A stretch of 64,000 nt of DNA from NCBI GenBank assembly GCA_029931535.1, contig JAQPZY010000640.1:186001-250000 (forward strand), written 5' to 3'. Source of the stretch: Margaritifera margaritifera (Eukaryota; Mollusca; Bivalvia; Unionida; Margaritiferidae). The notes under the pieces were generated by a model. That model was not told where the DNA came from. It saw only the letters and a program-made list of their open reading frames with translations, and made no database searches. The translations under genes and the position numbers were made by a program. Positions 34,591 through 46,804 of this stretch are shown piece after piece. Each line of letters begins with the position of its first letter. The stretch's first letter is position 1.

Positions 34591-34834
34591 AATTTAGTAT
34601 GTGATTTCCGATTCAATTGTAATATCAATTTTTGTAAATGTTAAACGTTAAATAAGAGAAATTCGACAGTCAGATTTGGAATAATACACAATTTAACTTA
34701 CGATTACGAAGGCCAAATCTTTGAACATTTTAAGGAGTAATCGATAAAGAACTTGGTAGTCACTTAGGAAATTAAACTGAATAGTGCAGTTCAATCTGAT
34801 TTAGGGTCCCTGATGTTTCGCGCTGTATAGTACC

Positions 34835-35020
34835 TCTTCAATTAATAAAAGCACAAAACGTTCGTCTGTTAAAAAACAGAACCATTACGACCAAACATCG
34901 TCGTTAAAAGTATATCTTTGAATGCAAAAGAATATAGACATGGAAATACTGCAGGAGAAGCAATACTGAGCTTTCTAAGGTGTGATGAAATACGATGCAA
35001 ATTGATGGATAGATAAATAA
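34835..35020. repeat. Dispersed repeat, copy 2 (diverged)
   Basis: Matches 31690–31870 from CACAAAACGTTC through CAGGAGAAGCA to the GATA-rich end. Confidence 0.7.
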
Positions 35021-37005
35021 GGAAAAGAAATGATAGTAATAGAGATATAAGTATGTGTGCATTTCTTAAATGAAAACAAAATATGCATAACTCTATTGCA
35101 ATGGAATTTCATCGAACATATCGTCACATGTAAAAGATACAATACGAAGGTTTAGTGGCAGAACGCTAATGGTAAGTAAGGGACACACACACAAACATCG
35201 CTATGTTTCTTGCCTCTACGTTTTAAGTGCACACATTTTGTTATATTTGGAAAAGGAAATAGGAAATGGAAATATTCATACCAATTGTATTTATACTCAC
35301 GAGTTCCTGAAGTCATTGAAAAAAATGTAGCGCACACAACAAATAATAAATATTAACTTTCCTGTAGTTCGCGAAGGAACTTTAACCGGTAGCATTTTAA
35401 ATGAAAAGGGCTCTCAGTATTTCTCTTGATCTTCATGATTCAATATAACACCAAATTTCCTATACGTCCTTGGAAACCTAAAAATTCAAAAGTCTATGTC
35501 TCATAATTTTGTATTTAAGTACAATTATTTATTGAAAACAATCGTTTCACAAAATATTTTACCATAGCCTTCATGATCAGTAAAGAAGACAATACGATAC
35601 TAAGTAATTTTAAGGAAGCTTTGTGTCGATTATCAAAGGAAGGAGTCTTTGTGACCAATTGTGTCATTGTATCCGATGTGTAGAGATCCATCTGAATTAA
35701 AAAATAAAAACTGTTGAGAAAACGGTCAATAATGAAGTCGAAATAAAAAGATTTAAAAAAAACGGGACAATTTTTTTAAAGTTACAGAAACAAGATGTCA
35801 GACCCATCAGATAGTGATCATTTAAATCCTTTTAGTATTACGATTTTGTACGGGTGCATGTACTCAGTTTGAGAAAACAAATGAAAATGCAATATTGTTT
35901 TCAAATTTGGTCCCCTAATGACACTTTTGCCCCCTAAATTTAATAATGGTAATCTTCAAATTCCCTATTTGAAAGTCGAGAATTGTTAATCATATATGTA
36001 TGTACGCGACTTTATGGCATATATTGGGGCCAATCATTGTTAACAGCGCTTTCCTACATTATAAAGCAGTTCGCAAAGGTCTTCGTTGACACCTGTTTTA
36101 AAAGTCCAGCGTGACTAAAACTTGAAGCTGTAAGTAAAAGTGTCTAAAACTTCCGCAACAAATCTACGTCATATACTAATTTTTTTTTAAAGAAAGAAAA
36201 TGGGAAAGTCACCAAGACGCTATTGATATAGAATGATCACATTTTTCAGGCTGCACCACGGTATGATTACCTACATACCTGCGGGCCTTGGTTACACTAA
36301 GTGTCCAGCAGGTACGTTATAGACAAGTTAGTGATAGATCTAACCTTCAAACGCCTTTTCTTAAGACAAATTTATATCAAAATTAATTCTTGCCCTAAAT
36401 CTATTATTGAATGGATTCTTCTCTCTTTGAACAACAGAAGCAACCAATCATTATATTCCTTTATGTTATACTTAAACGTGAATCTAGACAACTTTCCAGA
36501 CTGCTGCTATATAGGGGAGAGATTAGCAAAAATTTGACATTCAAGACTTTTATTAGGCTGTATTCATTATATGACGATCTATTGAAACATTATTTGCAAT
36601 TAAACAACAGTTTGTTCACGCCGTGAACCTGAAACCGCAGAAATTATTTCTCACGTCAGTCAGATAATCTAAGTAAAGACTATTTCCAATCAGGGGAAAG
36701 CTCAAAAGCTTAATTGAGTTGCTTAATCCTCTATATCTCTGTCTATGATATGTATGCACTGCCTTTGTTGATGTTTGCAAAAAAATATTGTTTAGAAAAA
36801 CACAGTTTTGAAACAAACATTAAAGATAGAGTGACCATCAAAAATCAAAGATGGAGATGTGGTGATCATGTTCATTGTACAGAAAGCCAAATTCCCTTTT
36901 TACAGACTGGGAACAAGGGACGGAGCCATTCGTGGCAAAAACGAATGCTATCTTAGGCCAGATAATACCGCCTGTGATACAGCTATAATTTCCAGATAAA
37001 GTATT
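35021..37005. other. No recognised gene
   Basis: AT-rich DNA with scattered short open frames and no family resemblance on either strand. Confidence 0.6.
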
Positions 37006-37009
37006 GGGA

Positions 37010-39320
37010 ATGTTCTAGCGCGATACTGAAAAAGAGCTATAATAATAGTGATACTACTACCACTACTATTACTACTACTACTATTATTAATAATAAATAT
37101 AAAGAGTTAAGGAATATTTACTTGGGTAAATATTATCGCACGAATTACGTACGGGTGTTAAACTGATCCCTGACAGTAATTTCTTTGTTAAGATTGTATT
37201 GAGAAAATTATAGTTTTCCAGTTAGGCCAAATGCCCCATAAGTTTTCAGCTGCTTTTTCCATTATCGTTCCTTACGTGCGTTTTTTGTATCGGTGCACAT
37301 GGGGTTAGACTCAATCAGTACCATCTCAAGGGACTCTACTAAATATCCAGTTGATTGGTAGTGACTGGCTAGTTTCGCGCTTATTGTGTTGCTAATGTTG
37401 CTTTTGTGGTTATTCGTTCGTTTCTTGTTATCAACGGTTTCGCTAACATATTGAGTGGAACAGATTTGAATGTCAGGAGATAGATTTCATTTTTGGTTTG
37501 ACATCCTAACTGCTGATTGATAGTAATTAACCCCTGTCGTCGAATTTCGGAACGATTTGGTCTTGGGCATATGGTTGCAGATTATACAGCGATTTTATTT
37601 GCAGCGGTATGAGCCTGAATCTGTGATCTTGTTTGAAGTTAACTTGGCACGTACCAGATGGTCGTTGAGATTCTTGGGTTCAATCATGGGAAATGTTCTT
37701 GAAATATGCCATCCAGATGTTTGGAAATTCGATCTGGTGGTAATGCTTCCATATCATGTGTTGTAAGTTTGTGGCATTGGGGTAGAAAGTATACACTGAG
37801 GGGACGCGCTTTTTGGCTTTCTGAGTTGTATTTTCTAAAAGGGCTCTTCTATCGGGGAATGTAATTTTTTTAAATAACCTCGTCAATGTATTTCCTCTGC
37901 TTCCCTTCATTCTAAGGTTCTCCTTGAGCTTTCTGAGTCTCCTCAAAGATAGCCAGAGTAGACCATATGCATTTGGTTTGAATGCACATGCGGCAAGTGC
38001 CTATTACATGCTTGTGGTCGGGAGCAGATACTAGTGAGAGTCAGCCGGTTTGCAATTCAGTTCAGTTTCTATGTTCCCCTCCATGAGGGAGATTTAAGTG
38101 TCTATGGATACTTTGGACCTATTTTATGACACGGACGTAAATTTATTCGTAGGATGGAAGTCAAAGGCTCACTAAAATTTTTTTAATTGTCGTCCGTTTC
38201 GATCCATTTTGATTCAGTATCGTGAAAGTTCTGTACCAGTTTAGAGGTCTATGGGGTGTCTCAGTGAGCAGCTTTTGCTCTAGTGATCATACGAAAATTT
38301 TTTACGTCGTGCTGGCTGTTGAACACGAAGTTGTTAAACTTCAGAACAATAATTAAAAGCTGGACCAAAATGTCCGTAGGAGAGGAAGGATCAGGTCGAC
38401 AATCTCATACTTCCTTGAAAACTGTGATACCTTACTCGTGGGGGATGTTGGTGTTGTCTGGAACGATATTTGTTGTCATTTTGTTAAGGTAGTCACTGGC
38501 GTCTTTGTTGCACAAAGGCAGTTTTTCCACGAAAGGTCGAAGGTAATGAAAAACGAATTCAGACATTTTCTTCTCAGTTGTATGGTTGTTTTTGGAAATG
38601 ACTGACCTCTGGTTACCTTTATTGTATATTTTAGGAAGTAAGTACAATCTCCCTGGTTTAGGGTCAACTGGTAGGAGGTAAGTTATTGTTTTTTCATCAA
38701 TGTGTCCTGCATTGTGCAAGACATTTAATGGCTGTCACACAATTTCAGTGTGTTTAGTTGTTGGGTTTCGACTAAATTTCTTGTACAACATCTCGAATAA
38801 AATTTGCCTGTTTGCCTCAAGGATATTATCAGACATATTCATGACAACAACACAGGACCCCTTCTCTTGAGGACAATCTCTTCGCTGGCACAGTTTTTTT
38901 CAGCGATTCTGTTTCCTTCGGGTTAAATTGTCCTATCTCGTATGGCTGCAGCTTTGCAAACTATGTCATTTTCCACCGCGGACAAGAATGCCTACAGAGC
39001 TGGAATTTTATTATGGCGTGGAACATAATCGCTTTTGAGCGGAATCTATGAGTCACTAACTTTTACTTGAGTCTAATTCTCCGCGCAAAACTCGTTAAGT
39101 CTTCTTTCAATTTGAGGACGTTGCATGTTTTCGGCCGGGGACAGCATTTGAGACCTGTAGTTAGAATTCTTGAATGAAAGTCAGAGAACTCAACCGATGG
39201 AAGGTTGATGGCAGTATATACATATCGGTTTGCGAAAAAGTGTTTATAGTTAGGTCTTCTATGCTTTTTGATTTTAACTCCTTCTGTGGAGAAGTCAGTT
39301 TTGGGATTTCTATGTACCAC
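37010..39320 (-). mobile_element. Penelope-like retroelement 2, - strand, degraded
   Basis: From right to left: SVEFSDFHSRILTTGLKCCPRP (39063–39320, part shown), then PGRLYLLPKIYNKGN, SEFVFHYLRPFVEKLP, NIPHE (38432–38719), a thumb piece RLRKLKENLRMKG…RVPSVYTFYPNA (37680–37946), and GIY-YIG traces at 37330–37560. The 3' end with trinucleotide repeats at 37040–37095 matches the end of fragment 3. Stops, frame changes and an in-frame loss at RT motif A make it inactive. Confidence 0.85.
38432..38719 (-). pseudogene. Penelope RT fingers/palm (element 2), motif A missing
   Basis: The frame runs through PGRLYLLPKIYN and FVEKLPLCNKDASDYLNKM, then IVPDNTNIPHE. In this family a strand with the catalytic Asp (motif A) normally sits just before TNIPH; here it is gone without loss of frame. 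Confidence 0.75.
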
Positions 39321-39925
39321 CCAATTTAAAAGAAAATTTGTTAGAAAATTTGTTGCGTAATTGATAAGAAAGTTGATTTGTAGTTCGTTAGAAATGTATT
39401 AGGATCTCACATGTAGTAATTAAATGAGTTTAGATTTTATTTTCTTCGGAGAAGTTGAATTTGAAATATACTACTTGCCTCCAATTCTCAGGTTTGATGT
39501 AAAGGTTTAGTTTTCAGGATTTCAAGAAACTTCACTGAAGTCAAATTAAGAATTTAGTTCCATGTATTGACAAGGGCGCAGAGGCCTAAATATGAAAATA
39601 GGGACAAAGCGCGAATTGTCAAAGTTAATGAAACAATTTTTTTGTTCTAAAAAGGTTACATTCTTGTCCAAATGATGTTCCTCCTTGAGTTTCTTTTAGG
39701 CGAGAAATCTTGGGCATGGAAAAAGAGACTGAGTGTCTATACTGAATACAGAGAGGAAACTGGGACGAATTACAAATTAGAACCTAGACACGAGAAAATA
39801 AACCAATATAAATACCAGAATATTGAGCAAGATGGTTAGATTATCTCAAAAAGAAAATTCTTCCAGATAATGCAGGTTGTAACATAAAAAGGTAGTTTGA
39901 TTGCAAAACCCCAATACACCATATT
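39321..39925. other. No recognised gene
   Basis: May include the 5' flank of Penelope element 2; no motif seen. Confidence 0.5.

Positions 39926-39926
<1 letters not shown>

Positions 39927-40004
<78 letters not shown>
39927..40004. repeat. (TA)n microsatellite
   Basis: About 39 TA units; three overlapping Ile-Tyr frames across it are artefacts. Confidence 0.95.
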
Positions 40005-40007
<3 letters not shown>

Positions 40008-41200
40008 ATGCATAGTAGAACGCCTTGCATGTATTAAAGACATATAGCCCCTTGTGACTATTAAATGGATTTAAAGTTATCGAGTGAGGATCTAAACAGG
40101 TTCCAAGTTGTAAGCCGGGGTCATGTTCCCATCCCCAGGGGCACAACCCAGAGTCTGTACTGGATATATGTCTAATTTTGTCTCTACCTAGTCCATAGGT
40201 TTAATATTAGTATGACGTTATGGCGATAAGTAGTGTTCAAAATATCCATTGGTCAAATAAGCATCATGGTATTGTCAATTTTTAAAAAGTCCATAGGTGA
40301 AATATTCACGTTTATTGGACAACATCCATACATACTGACCAACACCCAGATAGATGACAACACTGTGTCATAAGCTGACCAACATCTACATCTAAACTTA
40401 CTATCCAACACGCTCTTTGACTAATCAACACCGAGTCATCTACTGACCAACACTTATCCTCCTATAGCTTCCATACCATCCCTTAACATACAAAACTACC
40501 ACCCTCTATTACCCTTTAAACCCCTAAAGCCATATCAGTGAAGTGTGAGGAGAGGAAAGGATAGGAATATACACACTCTATACCTACAAGCACACTTACA
40601 TACTATCACACACAAGGGTTGGATTGCTCACACACTATACATACAAACATACTCTCATCCTATCACACACAAGACAAAGGAATGGATAATGGGTTTAAGT
40701 TTCAGTTGTGAAAGACAAAGACCTACACACATAATAAGCATATATTTCGCAATTGTTGCATAGAATATTTTTGTTTCTGAGAAATATGAATGGCTCTGTA
40801 AAGGACCGTTGGGTTGGCTAACCAAAGATGATTAACTGGTGATACCGTTTCACTGTTCAAGCTTCTCCGCACTGCCAGTCCATATACTTATACTCTCTTG
40901 GGGAAACCGTGACTTTCATTGAACACTCTGCTCTGCAAATATCAGTGTCTGTGATCTTGGTGATGGTCCATGATTACTTCACAAAAGATAGTCTGCGTTA
41001 AAGAACAAACATTGAAACACATTGGTCCTTATCTTGACTTGTCTTGAGAATAGATGACACAAAGAACGAACGCACCTCTATATATCGTCTAGGATCGAAA
41101 GTGAATTGGAGGTTCCACCAATCAGAACGCATGTAACATAATTCAATCGGAAGTGTTGTACTCTATCGAAAGACAATCAGAGTACAGTGGACGCATGACG
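40005..41200. repeat. Repeat-rich spacer with inverted copy of the 10.3-kb minisatellite
   Basis: 40320–40460 has degenerate CTGACCAACA-type units. 40555–40680 holds two units that are the reverse complement of the repeat at 10335–10615 (core ACTATCACACACAAGGG). No gene recognised in 40690–41200. Confidence 0.65.
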
Positions 41201-41203
41201 TCA

Positions 41204-41350
<147 letters not shown>

Positions 41351-41420
41351 TATAGATATATCGATACTTTTGAGGGTTCCAATGATTTACATGTGTAGAA
41401 CAGTGTGAGTACAGTATAAC

Positions 41421-41935
41421 ATGGCTGAATTGAAGACGTTGTGTTGGGGTGCGCCTGCAATGAATACTTTTTCTACTCAGATTGACAGTGCTTCTACTGC
41501 TGCTGTATCGAATATTATTCCGGTGGAGAATAACTTGGATTGGCTTTTTGCGATTTCTTATCTTTGCAAGACATTTTTTCCCTACCACCCTCATCTGATT
41601 CTCTATCACTGCCACCCAATGATGATTTTAAAAAGAAACGGAAGGAAGAATTAAAGGCATTTTTACAACGCCGAAGAATATACATTTGTTCCAAAACAGG
41701 AGCAAGATAAGGAAAAGAGAAAGCAACAAGACGAGATGAAATTTTGAATAGTGAACAGAAGGTAGGGAGTGTACTGTCAGTTTTTGACAGGACATTTGGA
41801 CAGAGGTAAAACACCTGAGAGAAATGTATGAAACTTATTTGGCGAAATCCAAGAGAAAGAGACCTTCATAATCCAAGAATTATAAACCTTCCATGACTAC
41901 ATTGAGAGTCACCATTGAGACGCCAGCAGCGGCAA
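41421..41935 (+). pseudogene. Unassigned ORF remnants, probably Polinton
   Basis: Open pieces include [17 protein letters not shown] (41421), a basic stretch DDFKKKRKEELKAFLQRRR near 41620–41680, and LREMYETYLAKSKRKRP followed by an Ala/Thr-rich end near 41815–41970. Frame changes separate them. No family recognised. Confidence 0.3.
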
Positions 41936-42299
41936 TAGTCACTACTACCGCTGCATCAGCAGCAATAATATGAATTCGACGTGGAAAGGGTTTAAGGCAG
42001 TTACAGGTGATATTGTCAAGTCAATAAATGTTGTGTCAAAACCCATTGTCCTTTTCAGAACCACCCAAATCACTTGAACAATGATTCCCAAATTAAGAAA
42101 ATATAAATAAATAAACAACCAAAAGCAAAAACCAATCACATCATAAAAATCTCTGTGTGTCTGTTTGTGTTTGAATATATTGTAAGTACTAAAAAAAATA
42201 AATACATAGATACGATTACCTTTTACAGGATATTCTCGTGAATAAAAGTTACAATGAAATTTCAAACACATACAAAAATCCACTTTTTCTTCAATTTAC

Positions 42300-42660
42300 T
42301 CTCATCTGATTTGAATGTTTCACTGTGATGGGTTCTTCTTGTAAATCAGTTTCTTCTGCTTGTCTTCCTTTGAACCTTTTCTCTGGAATGGGTTTTTCTT
42401 CTGCTACACTTTCTTCTTCACGCCCTTTCTTTTTGTCTTTTTCGTTTTCTTGTGACACTCTGAAGACCAATGCATTTAACTTGACAATAATTACAGGAAT
42501 TGTTACTTTTATCTCTGAACCTGCTTTCTTCTGTCTAAAAGGTTCTTTTTCCTTGAAGTTCTGGACATGCAGTAGCCCCGTGTCCTTTTTCTTGACAGAC
42601 TTAACAAGTATTCTAACTTTTATTTCGAGAAGAGTAGTCTGGAATTTATCCAGAGGGTGA
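42300..42660 (-). pseudogene. Unassigned charged ORF remnant, - strand
   Basis: The - frame is open for about 115 codons and contains KVTIPVIIVKLNALVF followed by a Glu/Lys-rich tail (EEESVAEEKPIPEKRFKG), then a stop near 42300. The overlapping + frame (42325–42660) is Ser/Phe-rich and looks like its shadow. Function unknown; possibly a Polinton protein convergent with or divergent from PolB. Confidence 0.4.
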
Positions 42661-42669
42661 CGAGGATAT

Positions 42670-44030
42670 TTTTTGTCACTTCATCAGCTGAGAGACGTGT
42701 TGGCAGAAGTTCACCCTAGTAATTTTGAAGAGGATATGAGTGATCCCTATCCAACACTATCTAACTCCTCAAGACCAAGAGAGTCAAGACCGGCCAAGAA
42801 AGAACGTCGTTTTGTAGGCCCTGAAGATTATTTTTACCTTCAAACTACCTACAAAAAGACTTGTAAAACATTTAGAACGACTGCCTACACTTGCATGGTC
42901 AGATTTAAAGGGTTGAAGTCCCGGCAGAGAGGGCAGCTGTCTTCATTACAGAGTTGTTGGAGTATATGTTAGATGAATTGGAACGACAGTGTCAAGGTAA
43001 AGACGAATAACGTTGGAGACTCTCTATCACTCACGACAGTTAATAATCTCATATCTGAATCGAATTTAGTACACCAACGGAATTACCTTCTTGCAAAATC
43101 GTAGACAAGATTCAACACGTATAAACATTGAATGATGAATTTGACATGACCGATGGAAACGTTATACTTCATATGACACACGTTTCACCTCCAAAGGATA
43201 AATGACGACGCAGAGTTTCATCAGTGGATCAACTCCCTACTACTAAATAAAGCATTGAACAGACTGAAAATGATCAAGATCGGATGTGCTTAGCCCGCGC
43301 CATCGTGGTGGCTTGAACTTATGCAGACAAAAAACGATACACCAGAATGGAAACGATTATAGAAAAGCATTAGTCAATCGGACATAGCAAAACAAAGGAG
43401 AGAAGCATAAATCCCTTTTGAAACAAGCAGGAATTTGGAAACAGACCATGCGTGGAGTTCCTGAAATGCAAAAACTACGAGATGGTCTCGCCTTCGTTAT
43501 ACATTGAAAATGTTTCATCAAGTCATTTGTGGAGCTCTCCTGTTTCGAGGATCTATTTTTCCAGACGGAAAAAAACATTCACATGCATCATTCACCAAAC
43601 TCATTTTGATGTTACTACTAGTACCAAGGATTTCTTGGATATGGATACTATTGTGACCAAGAATTTATCAGTCGGATGCAAGATGTTAATTGTGTCCAGA
43701 GACGTCGTGGCTATTCAGCGTCCAGACTTTATAATCATGAATGACAAGTAATGATTCAATGCTTTACATGCAGACGAACATTTTTGAATTCACCATGTTA
43801 CTAGCCACATCGCATGAAACAATTCCAACAACAAAAAAGAGACTGCGAATTATTGACAGTGTGTCCAACTTGTTGACAGAATGTTAGTACTAATTCGAAA
43901 AAGTCAAAAAAAAAAACATTTTCCAAGAAAATAACGATGTCGTATATGTGGTCAAGTCGTCGAGTTGGATGAGATTGACTAAAAGTGGTTAGTAATAAAC
44001 GTTTTTTTCTGGACCAGACACGAGGTCAGT
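42670..44030 (+). pseudogene. Polinton DNA polymerase B, N-terminal region, broken
   Basis: Protein-primed family B polymerase of the element. Blocks in order: PEDYFYLQTTYKKTCKTF (42826–42879), a weakly conserved middle, ENDQDRMCLARAIVVA (about 43268–43315, then TGA), MRGVPEMQKLRDGL at 43450–43492, THFDVTTSTKDFLDMD at 43604–43650, and Cys-pair zinc-finger-like pieces near 43860–43960 (CPTC; CRICGQVVELDE). Stops and frame changes occur throughout. The exonuclease and polymerase domains are absent; the match fades after 44030. Confidence 0.75.
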
Positions 44031-46280
44031 TGAACTGCATTTTCGGTTAGATAAGAAGTAATTGAAATCACATAATTTCTAAAGAGTGGGCAACTGCTGT
44101 ATTGCCGTGGCTTTTGAATGGTTGGCTTAAGGACGCACGAATAACTCAGATAGATACTTGCTGTACGGCTATGTGCATTTTATAATTATGATTATTTGAC
44201 TCTAATATTCGTATGTGAAGGCAGATGCCTCTTTTATTTTTGGCACATTGTTTGGAATTAATCATTAGCAGAATTAACTTCCAGAAGCATTGGTTAGAAG
44301 TTGTTTGTTTGCTGCTTTGAGTAAGATGTATGCACATTAGAATTGGTTTATGAAGTTTTAAAGAGCCGACTTTAAGTTGTGATTGTTTGGCTGCTAGTAA
44401 ACGGTTTTCTGTCGCTGTAGCAGTGTTATATTATTGGTGATTTAGATGTGAGGATGTATTGTCAGCTAGCATGATTTTGCTCTGTTTAGTATTGGCGCTG
44501 AGGTCCCGAGCGATTTGTGGCTTCTGATGGAGGAAGCGTTGTTCTGTAGGAAGCTTAATCTCTGTATCTGAGTATTCGTGTTGGTAAGCAGGGTTTTGTG
44601 AGGCTGCGTTGTTGACCTGTTAGAGACCTGTTTGTTGAGAAGTGTTTCCTTCAGTATACTTCGAAAACTATTGGCTACCAACATAGCATCCGTAACAGTC
44701 TACTATGGTTTTCATCATGCATACTTCGAAGAATCAGCTTGTGAAGATTTGGTTTATTGGAGAATTGCCGAAAGACCGCTCATAGCAGCATTGATATATT
44801 TACCATCGCAGTGTCATGTTAAGAAATTGTTTGTTTATGTGATGGGAGAGGTGATACTGCATATCCGTGAGTAATTGTAGTCATTTATTTGACATTGTTT
44901 TGGACTGTGCTCTCAGGTGTAAGGCTTCTTGGTTCGGCCGCACAATGACCGAATGGTTCGGCTTGGATTACCGCGATCGTGCGAGACTTTCTTTTGGAAA
45001 CACCTTCAGGAGTGACATCATGACTGTTGATCGTGCGAATGGTGGAAGAGTTTAACTTCCTGCGAAAGCTAACTGTCTTAGTACCTTGAATTATACATTT
45101 GAGCATCAGTGTAACCTGATATGGTCTTTAACTGACTAAGTGTTTTTGGCGTTTCTTGGTCGTCGTAATGAGGCGAATTGTGGTTGGTAGAGAGGATGTG
45201 ATGTCGGAGGCCTGTCAACAGTACGGTTATGTGGAAAACTGTTGTGCAGCCAATAAGAATCGATATCGCTCTACCTGCAGTATCTTGGTCGTGGTAGCAG
45301 GAAGTGCCTGAGTGTTTGACCCGTTGTTGGTGGCCTGCTGGTTGCACGGAAGATATTCGAGATGTAGCCATTTTAGCAACAGGGAGAATCTGTCATTCTC
45401 CTTTAGTTTACTTTGACAGACTTGTTGATCAAATAGTAAGAGATCGGAGTTACTCCGACGTTTCTATCGTCTTTTTTGTTCTAACGAGCTCGCTTGATTA
45501 GATCCTGATTTGTTTGAATGGACTTGCAACCTGCGTGACGTAATGTAATAAACCTATGGTATGTACTATTTGCATTTACGTCTCCGTTTATAGTCTTGTT
45601 AGTTTTGAGTGATTATTTGTTGATTATGGGGAGTCGGTTTTATGAAGATACTTCTCAACTCGAGTAATTAGCCAATTTCATGAAGAAGACGTCATAATAT
45701 ACAGCATTCACGAGATTTTATGACAGCATGGATTAGTTTCGTACAATGGACCCTCCCTGATTTCTTAACATAGAGAATTCTCTGGATATTTTTAGGTAAA
45801 CGTGTTTAGTCATTTGAGATAGGAATAATTCTTTGTATTGAGTGTTGGGGTCGTGTTTTGTATTGCATGTCATGAAGTACAAATATTCGCCCCGAAAAGT
45901 CATACTAATAAGTCATACAAATGTGAAACAAGAGACAAACCATGCAAGTGTGAAAATTAGAGTTTCGCGATGTGTGGTCTTTAGGTGATTAGAGAAACAT
46001 TACTGTAGTATTTGCTCGTTTAAGAACCTTTCAGTTGAAAACGACTGTTGTCTTTAGGTCCTTGGAAATAGGGGAAAACATGGACTATCAAGCCACGCTC
46101 ACGCAGGTGTTTGATTCACTCGGTATGATACTCCTTGCGCTCAACAATAGTATATATCCTATAGGTCGTTCCCTTGCCACAGAACTTTGGAAATAATTCA
46201 GAGTGTTTCTCAATTTACCATCAAGGATGACAATAGGTGATGTATATAAAATAAAATGTATACAGCTTAAAGATATAGAG
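44031..46280. other. No recognised gene
   Basis: The stretch 44400–45650 is G/T-rich on + with several open frames on both strands (for example - 45078–45371). None resembles a family I know. It may be the 3' continuation of decayed mobile DNA. Confidence 0.5.
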
Positions 46281-46398
46281 GATATTTGCTTGTATCGAGT
46301 GAATAAACGGATATATTTCATCTCCGTGGGTGAAAACTTAGCTATTTCAGTCACTCGATGAAATATATCCGTTATTCACTTGATACAAGCAAATATTC
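46281..46398. repeat. Foldback (inverted repeat), arms about 41 bp
   Basis: Left arm 46281–46321 and right arm 46358–46398 are near-perfect reverse complements (one 1-base gap and about two mismatches) around a 36-base loop. Possibly a small foldback or MITE-type element. Confidence 0.85.
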
Positions 46399-46638
46399 TT
46401 TTTATTTTATGCTCAAACGTATTGTCTAGCAATATGTATAACAGACTGAAGTAGCAGATGTCTTACGGTATCCCGCACGATAATTTCAGATGTTCACCGT
46501 GTATTTTCTCCTGTGTTTTGTGTATATTTGCAGCGATAATACAAACAGTAAAATAATTCTCTTTTCTAAGTCAAGGTTAAAAAAAGAAAATAAACAAAAA
46601 GAAAAAAATGGAAAAGAGGAACTTTTGGGACTTGAATC

Positions 46639-46693
46639 TGGTACTCCTGCATGAGAGGCGACTGGCATGACCGCCTGTCATGCAGGAGTACCA
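46639..46693. repeat. Perfect 16-bp inverted repeat
   Basis: TGGTACTCCTGCATGA (46639–46654) and its exact reverse complement (46678–46693) flank 23 bases. On - the right-hand side is followed by AGATTCAAGTCCC, which resembles a tRNA B box. Could be a tRNA-like SINE end. Confidence 0.8.
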
Positions 46694-46804
46694 GACCAAG
46701 CAAGTGACGAAATAAACGTTAGACCAAGCAAGTGACGAAATAAACGTATGACCAAGCAAGTGACGAAATAAACGTTAGACCAAGCAAGTGACGAAATAAA
46801 CGTT
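46693..46804. repeat. 28-bp tandem repeat, 4 units
   Basis: Unit AGACCAAGCAAGTGACGAAA plus TAAACGTT; units differ at one or two positions. Confidence 0.97.

Larger units (their letters stand above)
31980..34600 (-). mobile_element. Penelope-like retroelement 1, - strand, degraded
   Basis: Read from right to left it gives an N-terminal open stretch, an RT, and a GIY-YIG endonuclease at the end. That order defines endonuclease-bearing Penelope-like elements. The three parts lie in different frames with stops. The C-terminal wording differs from fragments 2 and 3, so it is probably a different family. Confidence 0.8.
41400..44030 (+). mobile_element. Second Polinton remnant with DNA polymerase B N-terminus
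   Basis: The core is a broken PolB N-terminal region on + (42670–44030). To its left are charged, low-complexity open stretches on + (41421–41930) and on - (42300–42660) that may be other Polinton genes. No terminal repeats were seen. It shares no gene with the Polinton at 1–6.4 kb, so whether they are the same family is unknown. Confidence 0.65.

Noticed and set aside
44400..45650. A protein-coding gene in the G/T-rich stretch
   Set aside because: Several open frames of similar length on both strands, no conserved motif, no splice pattern I could build.
46281..46398. microRNA precursor
   Set aside because: The hairpin is long enough, but there is no evidence of expression or conservation, and it looks more like a foldback repeat.
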